This document shows, piece after piece, positions 16,810-25,285 of a DNA stretch of 64,000 nt. The notes beneath the pieces are model-generated. The model was given only the letters and a program-made list of their open reading frames with translations, was not told the origin of the DNA and ran no database searches. This DNA is from Shewanella nanhaiensis (GTDB lineage: Bacteria; Pseudomonadota; Gammaproteobacteria; Enterobacterales; Shewanellaceae), in NCBI RefSeq assembly GCF_019457885.1, contig NZ_JAHZST010000003.1:124001-188000 (forward strand), written 5' to 3'. Numbering within the stretch: position 1 is the stretch's first letter; every line of letters starts with the position of its first letter. Made by a program: the position numbers and the translations under genes.

Positions 16810-17982
16810 ATGATGAAGACAACACTCGATAGACGCCAGCTGATTAAAGCACTAGCCGCAACGGGCCTACTGAGCCAACTTGGCAGTTTCTCAACATTTG
16901 CTTCGACGACTAAACGCCTCTATGTCGACGGTTTATGCTTTCTCCCCGACGAACTATCGGATTTAACCGACTCTAAAATCGATGCTTACCTGTGTGATAT
17001 CTCAGATATTGAAGCGATAAAGCAAAGCGATGGCACCACCAACTATAAACGCACCTATAACGCCTGCATGAAGAGCATTGATAAGGCGTTTACTCGGGTC
17101 AAACAGCACCCAGATAAGCTTATTTTAGGAGAGAGTGCCGCCGATATTACCCGAGCGCATCACACAGGGAAAACCGCTGTTTTCTTTCAAATTCAGGGAG
17201 CCGATTGCGTTGAGGAGAGCATAAGCTCAGGGCTCAGCCAGGTTGATGAGTTTTTTGATAAAGGTCTGCGGGCGCTGCAGCTCACCCATCACTATGGCAA
17301 CCTATTTAGTGGCGGCGCACTGGATAACGCTCCTTCATCTAGTGGCATAAACCAAGGGTTGAACAAGCCACTAACGAGCGCAGGTAAAGCGTTAATCGAG
17401 AAGCTTAATCAGAAACAGATCTTAATTGATGTCAGCCACTCGAGCCCTCAATCTGCCTTGGACACAGCTAAACTGTCCGATGCCCCCATAGTACAGAGTC
17501 ATGGCGCCGTTCGCGCCATCGTCAATCATGCCCGCTGCTCACCGGATGAGGTGATTAAAGCCATTAGTGACACAGGGGGCCTGTTTGGTGTGTTTATGAT
17601 GAGCTTCTGGCTGACCAATGACAAAGTACCGACAACAGAGCACTACATGGCCCATCTAAAACATGTGGCAAAAGTTGGCGGCATAGATGCTGTCGCCATC
17701 GCCAATGACTACCCGTTACGGGGACAGAAAAGCCTGCTCAAACTCAATAACGATAATAGCGAGGGGGTCAAACAGTACTTAGATTGGTGGCACAGCTTAC
17801 GTGCTAAAAATGTCCTTGGTTACGAGATAGAGCCTGTCCATGTGGTGGTCCCTGAGCTCAATCATATCCACCGTATGGAGCGTATCGATACAGCCCTAGC
17901 AGACACAGGATTTAGCAGCAGTGACAGAGACAAAATCATGGGTGGCAACTGGCAAAGAGTACTAAAAGCTGTGTTAGGTTAA
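16810..17982 (+). CDS. Tat-exported M19 (renal dipeptidase)-like protein with altered metal site
   Basis: 390 residues. The N-terminus DRRQLIKAL followed by a hydrophobic stretch looks like a Tat signal, so export of a folded, possibly metal-bound protein is likely. The fold is that of peptidase family M19. Two histidine segments are kept (LIDVSHSSPQSA and IVQSHGAVRA), and ANDYPLRG takes the place of the usual GSDFDG. The first HxD pair is replaced by LCF (residues 42-44), and the bridging glutamate position reads QIQGAD (127-132). A second M19-like protein at 45665 shares both changes, which points to a subfamily rather than decay. It is divergent from the TRAP operon. Substrate unknown. Confidence 0.8.
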   Translation: MMKTTLDRRQLIKALAATGLLSQLGSFSTFASTTKRLYVDGLCFLPDELSDLTDSKIDAYLCDISDIEAIKQSDGTTNYKRTYNACMKSIDKAFTRVKQHPDKLILGESAADITRAHHTGKTAVFFQIQGADCVEESISSGLSQVDEFFDKGLRALQLTHHYGNLFSGGALDNAPSSSGINQGLNKPLTSAGKALIEKLNQKQILIDVSHSSPQSALDTAKLSDAPIVQSHGAVRAIVNHARCSPDEVIKAISDTGGLFGVFMMSFWLTNDKVPTTEHYMAHLKHVAKVGGIDAVAIANDYPLRGQKSLLKLNNDNSEGVKQYLDWWHSLRAKNVLGYEIEPVHVVVPELNHIHRMERIDTALADTGFSSSDRDKIMGGNWQRVLKAVLG

Positions 17983-18104
17983 TAGCGACTCCACTGTTTC
18001 CCATATTCACTCAACAGTATCTTTTTAACTACACTGACTAACACTTATAGAAAAAAGCTGGCACTATGGCTCTCAGTTCCCTGCCAGCGAGAAGCCACTG
18101 AGTT

Positions 18105-19286
18105 ATGCTAACCACTCTAGCCATTCAAAATTACCGCTCCCTACGTGAAATTCGCGTTCCTCTGGAGCGGCTCAATCTGGTCACTGGAGCCAATGGTAGC
18201 GGTAAGTCTAACCTCTATAAAGCCCTTCGATTACTTGCACAAACCGCACAAGGGGGCGTGGTCAATGCACTGGCTTTAGAGGGAGGGCTGGATTCCAGTT
18301 TCTGGGCTGGGCCTGAGACCATCAGCAAAAGGATGCGCAGTGGTGAGACGCCTATTGAACCGACTGTTCGCCAACACGCTAAGCGCTTAAAACTGGGGTT
18401 TGCCAGTGACGAGTACAGTTACCTTATCGAACTTGGCTTACCTAAACCTGACTCCACCACCTTATTTGGCCTAGATCCGCAAGTGAAACGTGAGGCTATC
18501 TGGGTCGGCAATAGATACCGTCCAGCATCGGTATTAGTCGAAAGGCGTGGACCCTTAGTCAAAAGCCGCGCCGAACAGAATAAGCAAGCTGGCTGGGAAA
18601 CCTTAAATCTGCATATGCAGCATGGCGATAGCATCTTTACTGAGCTTGCGGATCCTGAGCGAACACCTGAGGTGATAAAACTGCGTGATAGCATTCGCGC
18701 CTGGCGCTTCTACGATCACTTTCGTAGTGACAGCGATGCCCCTGCACGTAAAGCTCAGCTGGGTACCCGAACACCTGTGTTGCATCATGACGGCCGCGAT
18801 CTGGCCTCAGCGATTCAAACCATCTTTGAGGTAGGTGATAAACAGGGATTCAATGAAGCGGTCAGCGACGCCTTTCCAGGAGCTCAGGTTCATATCGGAT
18901 ATGAGTCTAACGGTATGTTAACGGTTCAATTTCATCAAGAGGGATTACTTAGGCCATTAAACGCCGCAGAGTTATCCGATGGCACCTTAAGATACCTATT
19001 GCTAATCGCAGCACTGCTGACACCAAGGCCCCCGGAGTTGATGGTCTTAAATGAGCCGGAAACCAGCTTACACCCAGATCTGCTGCCAGCGCTTTCGCGT
19101 CTTATAGCCAAAGCCTCTGAGCATTGTCAGCTCTGGATAGTCTCCCACGCCAATCGGCTTATCAATGCACTTAATGAGTTTGAACACTGCAACTTAATTG
19201 AACTGGATAAGCAGTTAGGTCAGACAGAAATTCTCGGCCAAGATATCTTGACCACGCCCAGTTGGCATTGGCAGAGCCGCTCATAA
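18105..19286 (+). CDS. AAA-type ATPase of the RecF/SMC-like class (COG4637-like)
   Basis: 393 residues. The Walker A motif GANGSGKSN lies at about residues 29-37, after the RecF-like opening LAIQNYRSLREIRV. A signature-like LSDGTLRYLLL, a Walker B LMVLNEPETSLHP, and a switch histidine in IVSHANRL follow. The layout is that of ABC/SMC-type ATPases without a coiled-coil arm. Such solitary predicted ATPases are widespread and mostly uncharacterised; some relatives are the ATPase halves of defence systems, but no nuclease partner lies nearby. Cytoplasmic. The gene is apparently monocistronic. Confidence 0.85.
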   Translation: MLTTLAIQNYRSLREIRVPLERLNLVTGANGSGKSNLYKALRLLAQTAQGGVVNALALEGGLDSSFWAGPETISKRMRSGETPIEPTVRQHAKRLKLGFASDEYSYLIELGLPKPDSTTLFGLDPQVKREAIWVGNRYRPASVLVERRGPLVKSRAEQNKQAGWETLNLHMQHGDSIFTELADPERTPEVIKLRDSIRAWRFYDHFRSDSDAPARKAQLGTRTPVLHHDGRDLASAIQTIFEVGDKQGFNEAVSDAFPGAQVHIGYESNGMLTVQFHQEGLLRPLNAAELSDGTLRYLLLIAALLTPRPPELMVLNEPETSLHPDLLPALSRLIAKASEHCQLWIVSHANRLINALNEFEHCNLIELDKQLGQTEILGQDILTTPSWHWQSRS

Positions 19287-19416
19287 AGTGACTAGTCCCT
19301 CCTTTTAGCATGGTCTTTGTGACAGTAAATGTGTTTTAATGCCCTCTTATATGTATCAATACGTAACCGACAGCGGCGAGAGCTGCACACTTAATAGGAA
19401 GAAAATTTTTACCTCA

Positions 19417-19998
19417 ATGTATTTAAGCTCACAAAAACAAAAAGGCTTTACCTTAATCGAACTCGTGGTAGTGATCATCATTTTAGGGATCTTAGCCGTT
19501 GTAGCCCTTCCCAAGTTTATCAATCTCAATAAAGAGGCCGACTCTGCGCTCGTCAAACAGCACCTGAGCGCCATCTTTGCTGGCAAAACCCTGTTCCACA
19601 GTAAATGGAACATAGATCAACAGCCAAGCACAGCTTTCTCTATCTATCAAAGTACCCCCAGCGAACTTGGATTCCCGGCTGGCGGCGATATCCTAGATGA
19701 AGCATTTGAAAGTGATTGCAGCCTTATCTGGCACGATATGATTGAGAATAAGGAGCCGCTAAACTTTATCTCTGGCAGTAACGGATGGCAGAGCAGCCAT
19801 GTTAAAAGTGAGTGGTCACGTAATGCAGGTGTTCTACCGCAGCTGGGTGAGACCCAAGATAACTACTGCCACTTTGTCTACACTGGCGGGTTTTATAACG
19901 GCAGTTTCAGCGGCCAGCTTGATGATAGGCTTCCCACGATTCAATATAATATCGTTAACGGCGAAACCAAGTTACTTAGCTGGCCCTATTCACCTTAG
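19417..19998 (+). CDS. Type IV prepilin-like protein (MSHA/PulG type)
   Basis: I start at the ATG at 19417, giving a 193-residue protein with a 10-residue leader. The class III prepilin signature KG/FTLIELVVVIIILGILAVVALPKF follows (cleavage after G10, glutamate at +5). A longer frame from 19339 would give an unusually long 36-residue leader and has no better ribosome-binding site. The C-terminal globular part has two cysteines (about 110 and 155) that could form the D-region disulfide. No pilus assembly genes are near, so it is an orphan pilin or pseudopilin. Confidence 0.85.
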   Translation: MYLSSQKQKGFTLIELVVVIIILGILAVVALPKFINLNKEADSALVKQHLSAIFAGKTLFHSKWNIDQQPSTAFSIYQSTPSELGFPAGGDILDEAFESDCSLIWHDMIENKEPLNFISGSNGWQSSHVKSEWSRNAGVLPQLGETQDNYCHFVYTGGFYNGSFSGQLDDRLPTIQYNIVNGETKLLSWPYSP

Positions 19999-20060
19999 AG
20001 CCAGCTTAAAGCTCAACCATAGAGCCATGCCCCGAAGGTCATGGCTTAGTCTCTTTAATA

Positions 20061-20420
20061 TCAGCTGCAGGTATCACATCGAATATCGACACCTATGTTT
20101 ATCCCTTCAAACTCATGAAGGTGCTGAAATACCTCAACATCTTCATGATGATTACAGTTATGGTTTCTCACTGTCGTAATTGAAAAAACGAACACAATAA
20201 AAAACATCATATTACCTAGCAATAAGTAAGGTAAGTTTCCGCTGGTTTTCATGGCAATAAACAAACAACTCGCCAGGTTTAATCCAAGAATAAACATCAT
20301 CATCTTCACAACTAAGTCTGAGCTATCAATAAGGTGAAAATAGTGTGCGATCCCCAATATTACTGCTGCGCAAACAGACAGGGCAGGAATAAATATCAAT
20401 AACCAACTTAGCTTCTTCAT
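20061..20420 (-). CDS. Small integral membrane protein, unknown
   Basis: 119 residues with three clear hydrophobic segments (about 5-27, 38-58 and 66-83). A hydrophilic tail is rich in His and Cys (NHNCNHHEDVEVFQH and DIRCDTCS at the end). The tail could bind a metal, but that is inference. It is monocistronic and convergent with the prepilin gene. I recognise no family. Confidence 0.65.
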   Translation of the reverse strand: MKKLSWLLIFIPALSVCAAVILGIAHYFHLIDSSDLVVKMMMFILGLNLASCLFIAMKTSGNLPYLLLGNMMFFIVFVFSITTVRNHNCNHHEDVEVFQHLHEFEGINIGVDIRCDTCS

Positions 20421-20646
20421 CTCTGTTATCCTTTATTTTCGTATTTAACTTTTCAAACTCCCACTCCTATAAAGGCAACAAGAATCCCTCCCATTGACTA
20501 ACTGGATAACAATTGGTTCAAGATGTATCACTAAGGTAATAGAAAAAAGAGGGAAAACTTGAGCTAGCTCACATAACACAGCGCAGTGCTATAAGTAGAA
20601 GCTGTTATGCCGAGAATGTAAAAAGGGGAAAGATAGAGTGTATCGA

Positions 20647-21846
20647 TTAGAAACCATATTGGATTAACTGCTTTAATGGGGAGAAACGGTAAGCATTATC
20701 TTTACCAGTAAAGCACTGACTTAAATAACTAAAGTCGATTTTCTTTATATTATCAGCTTTCAACAAGACACTGTTTTTAGCTGTGATACTCTGCATTTTA
20801 TAACTGATAACCGAGGTCAGCTCCTTAGCAAAATCTTGATGATTAAAGTGATCATAGAGTAAAGGTAAGATCCACGCTCCCTCGAAGATATGACCTCCAA
20901 AGCTCACACCAACACTCCTGCTCTCTATGTATGACTCTATCTCTTTAGTCCAATCAATACTGCCTACGATAGCCTTCTCTCTTTGAGTTTCGTAGCCCTC
21001 TAAGGCATTCACTACTGCCATTGCAATATGATCGCTAGCAGTCCAAAACAGATCAATATTTTGATGACGCCTCACTAACCTGCTCGCCATATACTGAGCT
21101 TTACCTGGCATCCACTTAGCATCAACTAGCTGTAATAATTCCACATCTGGACTTAATGCTAGCCTCTTCATTAGCCCCTTCTCTCTTAATTGCCCCACGA
21201 CACCTGTGCGATCACCATTAACAGCTAATAATTTAATCACACCGAGCTGCGACCGACTTGCGGCTAGGGTGATTAATTGATCCGCCAACTGAAAACCAGC
21301 ATCAACCTCATCTGGTGATATGTGCCCTATCCAGTAGGGAAATTTTTCTCTAGGAAAGCCGAATTTAGCAATAAATTCAGGTGAAAGTGGAATATTAAAC
21401 GTAAAAAGGGAAATCCTCTCCTCAGTCACTTTACTTAATAAACTCTGCTCAATTCCCTTAAAAAAAGGGGTAATTAAATAATCAGGTTTTTCACTGTTAG
21501 TGATAACAGTGTCTAGGTATTCTGAATAACTGAAACGCTTTCTCTCTAGTTGACTTATGTAGTGGACATCAAGGCTAATGTTTAACTGCTTTGCAGCTAA
21601 CTCCATGTGCTTAACTATGTTTTCCCAAAAAGTACTGCTCCTATCCAGTGGCATTATGACCATCACCTTTGGAGCAGCATTTTTGTTCGAGCAAGCGTTA
21701 GTGCTCGACTTATGAATAGCTGCTTGGCTTTGCAGCACTTCGGAATGCACATGTTCAACTGAATTTAAAGCAGACTCTTTTGCAGGTAAATCAAAAGCTA
21801 ATAAGCAAAAAAAAGTAAAAACAATAACCCTAAAACCTAACAACAT
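20647..21846 (-). CDS. Periplasmic sugar-binding-like protein (type 1 fold), orphan
   Basis: 399 residues with an N-terminal signal segment. The body follows the type 1 periplasmic binding protein plan: PKVMVIMPLDRSSTFWENIVKHM as the first strand-helix unit, then KLLAVNGDRTGVVGQ, DLFWTASDHIAMAVVNALEG and IVGSIDW. Ribose- and AI-2-binding proteins have this order. No ABC permease or ATPase gene is adjacent, so it may feed a distant transporter or act as a periplasmic sensor. The ligand is unknown. Confidence 0.8.
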   Translation of the reverse strand: MLLGFRVIVFTFFCLLAFDLPAKESALNSVEHVHSEVLQSQAAIHKSSTNACSNKNAAPKVMVIMPLDRSSTFWENIVKHMELAAKQLNISLDVHYISQLERKRFSYSEYLDTVITNSEKPDYLITPFFKGIEQSLLSKVTEERISLFTFNIPLSPEFIAKFGFPREKFPYWIGHISPDEVDAGFQLADQLITLAASRSQLGVIKLLAVNGDRTGVVGQLREKGLMKRLALSPDVELLQLVDAKWMPGKAQYMASRLVRRHQNIDLFWTASDHIAMAVVNALEGYETQREKAIVGSIDWTKEIESYIESRSVGVSFGGHIFEGAWILPLLYDHFNHQDFAKELTSVISYKMQSITAKNSVLLKADNIKKIDFSYLSQCFTGKDNAYRFSPLKQLIQYGF

Positions 21847-21974
21847 AATTAACTACCACTCCACCCCTGAAAAATATTTACCCCTAACAAAACCATTATA
21901 GTCAGAGTAACATCTTTAACGATGAATAATAAGTAATGAATAATGTATTCAAATTTAAAAGCTAGAGTTAAGCG

Positions 21975-22847
21975 TTAACTTAATATTCTCCCCTCAATGA
22001 GGCCTTTTTTCTCAAGTAGGCAATCGATAAGGAACTTAGCTAACACTCTTATCCGCTGGGTCTCTTTCAGATCTGGGTGGGTTAACACCCAAAGAGCAGA
22101 GTAATCTGTGCATTGATCTGAAAGCCGAACTAACTCTCGCTCCTGTTCAGCCATAAAGCAGGCTCCACGAGTAAGACCATACCCTGCAACAGCCATCTGG
22201 TGGCGAGTCATAATGTCATCTGAACGTATACCTATCTTAAACTCTGGAAAGGGAGAGTCTTTTATCCACTGAGGCGACTCCTCCTGCGCATCTCGACCAA
22301 TCCACCGACGTTCATTTTCTGGAGTATTGGCTAGATAGGCTTTTTGGGCGTAATAGCCCAATCTAATGGTACCAATACAGCGACCAACCAAGTGTTCAGG
22401 GGGATTGTCGGTGCCGCGGATCACAATATCGGCATCGGAGTTATCTAAACTTAAGAGATTAAAAGAGGCGTTGATATTTAAGCGTATATTTGGATACAGC
22501 TGTTGAAACCGCTTAAAATCATCGAGTAGCAGGTATTGGAATATTGGTGGGGGAACAGAGAGGTTAATCTCACCAGACATATCCTCTGCACTGGCACGTT
22601 TTCGCCTTTCACTTGAGATAGTGATCTCTTCGATATGAAGCGCTGCACTAATAAGTTCATCCCCTAAAGGAGTTGAACGATAGCCTAACGTCGTCTTCTC
22701 AAACAGCTCCCCACCTGCATCCTTATTCATCAATACTAAGCGTCTGGAGACGGTAGAGTGATTAACATTCAGTCGCTCAGCGGCGCCACGTAAGGTGCCC
22801 GAACGATGCAGAGCGAGTATGAGTCGGTAGTTATCCCAATCTTTCAT
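21975..22847 (-). CDS. LysR-family transcriptional regulator
   Basis: 290 residues. The N-terminal winged helix carries the LysR signature (LILALHRSGTLRGAAERLNVNHSTVSRRL, residues 9-37 approximately), followed by a linker helix and a ligand-binding domain. The subtype resembles regulators that start MKDWDNYR. It is divergent from the lipoprotein gene at 22952, with a palindromic TGGTGC-N6-GCACCA directly before its own ATG, so autoregulation and control of 22952 are likely. The effector is unknown. Confidence 0.9.
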   Translation of the reverse strand: MKDWDNYRLILALHRSGTLRGAAERLNVNHSTVSRRLVLMNKDAGGELFEKTTLGYRSTPLGDELISAALHIEEITISSERRKRASAEDMSGEINLSVPPPIFQYLLLDDFKRFQQLYPNIRLNINASFNLLSLDNSDADIVIRGTDNPPEHLVGRCIGTIRLGYYAQKAYLANTPENERRWIGRDAQEESPQWIKDSPFPEFKIGIRSDDIMTRHQMAVAGYGLTRGACFMAEQERELVRLSDQCTDYSALWVLTHPDLKETQRIRVLAKFLIDCLLEKKGLIEGRILS

Positions 22848-22897
22848 TGGTGCATATTCGCACCACTAATTCTAAAAGTAAATCCAATGCCGCACCA
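22848..22897. promoter_or_regulatory. Candidate LysR operator, TGGTGC-N6-GCACCA plus extra half-site
   Basis: A perfect 6-bp inverted repeat at 22848-22865 abuts the regulator's start codon, and another GCACCA half-site lies at 22892-22897. Both sit in the 104-bp divergent region between the LysR gene and the lipoprotein gene. Position and symmetry suit a LysR-type site; this is inference. Confidence 0.45.
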
Positions 22898-22951
22898 ATA
22901 ATCCCTGTTAGGCTGTATATCACTTCAACAACTAGCAAGATTTAGTGATCC

Positions 22952-23719
22952 ATGAGAATAGACAATAAAAGCCTCATCCCCCATACAATACTGTTAACCT
23001 TATCCCTTGGGCTCCTCGCCTGCACAAATGATATCTCCTCAAAAGGCAGCTCACAAACAGCTGTTACGCCTAAAGAAACAAGCATTAATCTCTCTAAGGG
23101 GCAACTGTTTTCCCTTGTTATGCCAAAGAGAAGAGAGGCGGGAGAGCAAGCCCGACAAAAATACTACAAAGAGGTCTTGCCCCTTGGTGAAAGCTTTGGC
23201 CTTAAACGCGAAGCACTACTCCAGATTGACGACACTTTAGTAGGCAACTTTAACCCCGACGGATTAATCTTTTACTCTTGGCCAAGTAAAGCTGCTGAAA
23301 ACAAGCTTATTTCACATCAAGACTGGCCATCGATGAAACAGAGTCGCCCTCAGGGTTGGAATGAAATTAAGATCTATACTCAGGAGCTAGAATACGATCT
23401 CCAACTCACCTTCAAATCAGATAAACACTACACCTTAGCTGTAGCCTGGCTAAACCCTGCTAACCCCAACGACTACTTTCAATATATGAATTATATAAAG
23501 GAGTCTGTTAACGGGCTCGGAGGGCGCTTTATCTACAAGATGAATAACCCAAACTTTGAAGCGCACGCTTCCCCCCTAATAGCTCCAGGTCAGCTGACCT
23601 TCGTCGAGTGGGATACGTTTGATGGATTAGCTAAATTTCAGCAATCATCCACCTTCAAGCAACACTCTCACCTGATAAAAAGCGGCGTCAATCGCTTTGA
23701 GCTATATCGACTTAAATAA
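22952..23719 (+). CDS. Lipoprotein with two DUF1330-like (ferredoxin-fold) halves
   Basis: 255 residues. The lipobox LLAC ends at about residue 24, so it is lipid-anchored. The mature part looks like two tandem DUF1330/antibiotic-monooxygenase-type domains: residues about 50-145 and 155-255 each have a pattern of a strand, a helix with paired aromatic residues, and a final strand. The first half contains NPDGLIFYSWPSKAAENKL and the second LTFVEWDTFDGLAKFQQSS, both typical of the family. It is divergent from the LysR gene. No enzymatic role can be assigned. Confidence 0.7.
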   Translation: MRIDNKSLIPHTILLTLSLGLLACTNDISSKGSSQTAVTPKETSINLSKGQLFSLVMPKRREAGEQARQKYYKEVLPLGESFGLKREALLQIDDTLVGNFNPDGLIFYSWPSKAAENKLISHQDWPSMKQSRPQGWNEIKIYTQELEYDLQLTFKSDKHYTLAVAWLNPANPNDYFQYMNYIKESVNGLGGRFIYKMNNPNFEAHASPLIAPGQLTFVEWDTFDGLAKFQQSSTFKQHSHLIKSGVNRFELYRLK

Positions 23720-23870
23720 TCTTATTCAGAGGGGAGCGCCTCTATCCCCTCTTCAACTACCAGCGATTAAAACTGACACTCACAACCTCCATTTTGACGA
23801 CTATGATTAGATGTATATCGAGAGCGATAAATATTAAATACGCTAATTACTATGGTAGGTAACTCATTTC

Positions 23871-24416
23871 ATGGTCAAAATCTTTCTATACTCGACTTTC
23901 ATTATCTTAATCCTAACCCCGCAAATAAGCTTAGCAAACTCAGGCCTGACCTATATCCAAAGTGAGATAGATCCCAGGTGGGATGGCTGGAAAGAATCAA
24001 ATTCAAGCACAGCTTATCGATTTGCATATGTGCACAATATTGAAATGGACGATAACTTTCTTAGTCGCAACAATATCGATTTTAACGTAGAGTTTGCCTA
24101 TCACCATTGGGATGACTTCCTCTCTAGCAGTAAAAATGGAGGCTCAATTACCCCTTCACTCAGGTATCAAATTGAATTTGATTATCTATCGCTATATGTC
24201 GAGCTAGGCATAGGCGCAACCTACCTAAGCAGCCCATATTATGGCGACAGAGATATGGGCTCTCACTGGCAATTTGAGGATAAGTTAGGTGCAGGGGTAG
24301 TTCTGTTTAAACATCACCAATTAGGTTTCTCATTTATCCACTACTCAAACGCGAATCTAGCGCAAAAGAACGATGGGCTAAACGCCGTTGGTTTCAGTTA
24401 TGGTTTTTTTTGGTGA
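23871..24416 (+). CDS. pagL: PagL-like lipid A 3-O-deacylase
   Basis: 181 residues with a signal peptide ending near ISLANSG (about residue 22), then an amphipathic beta-strand pattern typical of an 8-stranded outer-membrane barrel. The C-terminal region carries the PagL catalytic pair H157 and S159 in FIHYSNANL, followed by NDGLNAVGFSYGFFW with the usual terminal aromatic. PagL removes the 3-position acyl chain of lipid A and so remodels the outer membrane surface. Length matches the family. It is convergent with 24433, only 16 bp apart. Confidence 0.88.
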   Translation: MVKIFLYSTFIILILTPQISLANSGLTYIQSEIDPRWDGWKESNSSTAYRFAYVHNIEMDDNFLSRNNIDFNVEFAYHHWDDFLSSSKNGGSITPSLRYQIEFDYLSLYVELGIGATYLSSPYYGDRDMGSHWQFEDKLGAGVVLFKHHQLGFSFIHYSNANLAQKNDGLNAVGFSYGFFW

Positions 24417-24432
24417 ACACACACCTAGCAAG

Positions 24433-25116
24433 TCACTTGAGATAGGTGCTATCTGAGTAATCATATAACCACTGTGGACGATAGACCACCAACAGAGTAA
24501 TGGCCATCCCATTAAGTAGGGCTTCAGGAAATCCAAGCAGAGGGATAACCAGTAAGTAGTTATCTCTTAAGAAAGCCCAATCATAATCTGTGCTTAACCA
24601 AAGCCAAGCTGCCCATAAAAGGATATGGAATAGGATTGATAGGAAAGCATTAATAAAGGCCCCACCAAAGATATACACAAAAAGATGATGCGGTAAGTAT
24701 TTAAATATCTGGCTATAAACCATAAAGCAGAGAAACAGAGGCAAGTTGATACCCAGTAGGCCATAGATGGCAAAATCAAACGGGCTTTTAATCACAAAGG
24801 TGGTAAAGAAGAGTACGGGCAGGATAGATATCACACTTGCCATTCGCCAACCGTACATCAGCATCAAGGTCACAATCCCAAGAAAATGAACATGTATCCC
24901 TTGGGTAACATTGGCATTAAGTAACCATAGAGCATTTAAAGCAACTGACGCTAATAGGATCTGTGTCTGTTTAGCTTTATCGGTAAGCAGCGCCTTAAAC
25001 TCATCAGACGGCCAGATAAGCCAAAGCCATAATAGGAGCAGCCCCATAAAAATCAGCTGTTCTGGGCCATAATACCAATCAAGTTCATCTGCTGTTCTAG
25101 CTAAAAAGTCCTTCAT
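24433..25116 (-). CDS. CbiM-like energy-coupling-factor permease, orphan
   Basis: 227 residues with six or seven membrane segments. The segment TQGIHVHFLGIVTLMLMYGWRMA matches the conserved His-rich helix of CbiM/NikM-type permeases (COG3235-like). Characterised relatives take up cobalt or nickel with ATPase and small-subunit partners, none of which is encoded nearby. It could therefore pair with distant components or be an independent carrier. An AGAGAGG box lies just before the ATG. Confidence 0.7.
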   Translation of the reverse strand: MKDFLARTADELDWYYGPEQLIFMGLLLLWLWLIWPSDEFKALLTDKAKQTQILLASVALNALWLLNANVTQGIHVHFLGIVTLMLMYGWRMASVISILPVLFFTTFVIKSPFDFAIYGLLGINLPLFLCFMVYSQIFKYLPHHLFVYIFGGAFINAFLSILFHILLWAAWLWLSTDYDWAFLRDNYLLVIPLLGFPEALLNGMAITLLVVYRPQWLYDYSDSTYLK

Positions 25117-25168
25117 ATCCTCTCTCTGGGATAAAAATACTACTCTCTAGCTATCTGTTTACATAAAA

Positions 25169-25200
25169 AATCCAGCACTGTCGAATATTAGTGCTGGATT
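25169..25200 (-). terminator. Intrinsic terminator downstream of the monoheme protein gene
   Basis: AATCCAGCACT and AGTGCTGGATT pair perfectly (11 bp), with T-runs on both outer sides (TTTTTTA on the minus strand). It lies downstream of the gene ending at 25286 and upstream of the CbiM-like gene, separating the two transcripts. Confidence 0.85.
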
Positions 25201-25285
25201 ATTTTTAGGTAGGAGTTTAAAAATACGAGAGCGTGAACAAGAGGCTAATTCCGACTAACCAACAGGTACCACCTCCCATTACTGC

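Noticed and set aside
18105..19286. Defence system around the AAA ATPase
   Set aside because: The ATPase resembles COG4637-like stand-alone proteins, and no nuclease, TOPRIM or methylase gene lies beside it.
20557..20572. CRP site before the small membrane protein gene
   Set aside because: Only one half matches the consensus (TCACA); the other half, CTTGA, is poor and the distance to the start is large.
24422..24448. Terminator between pagL and the CbiM-like gene
   Set aside because: CACCTA/TAGGTG and CAAG/CTTG can pair, but internal loops break the stem, no T-run follows, and the element overlaps the end of the minus-strand gene.
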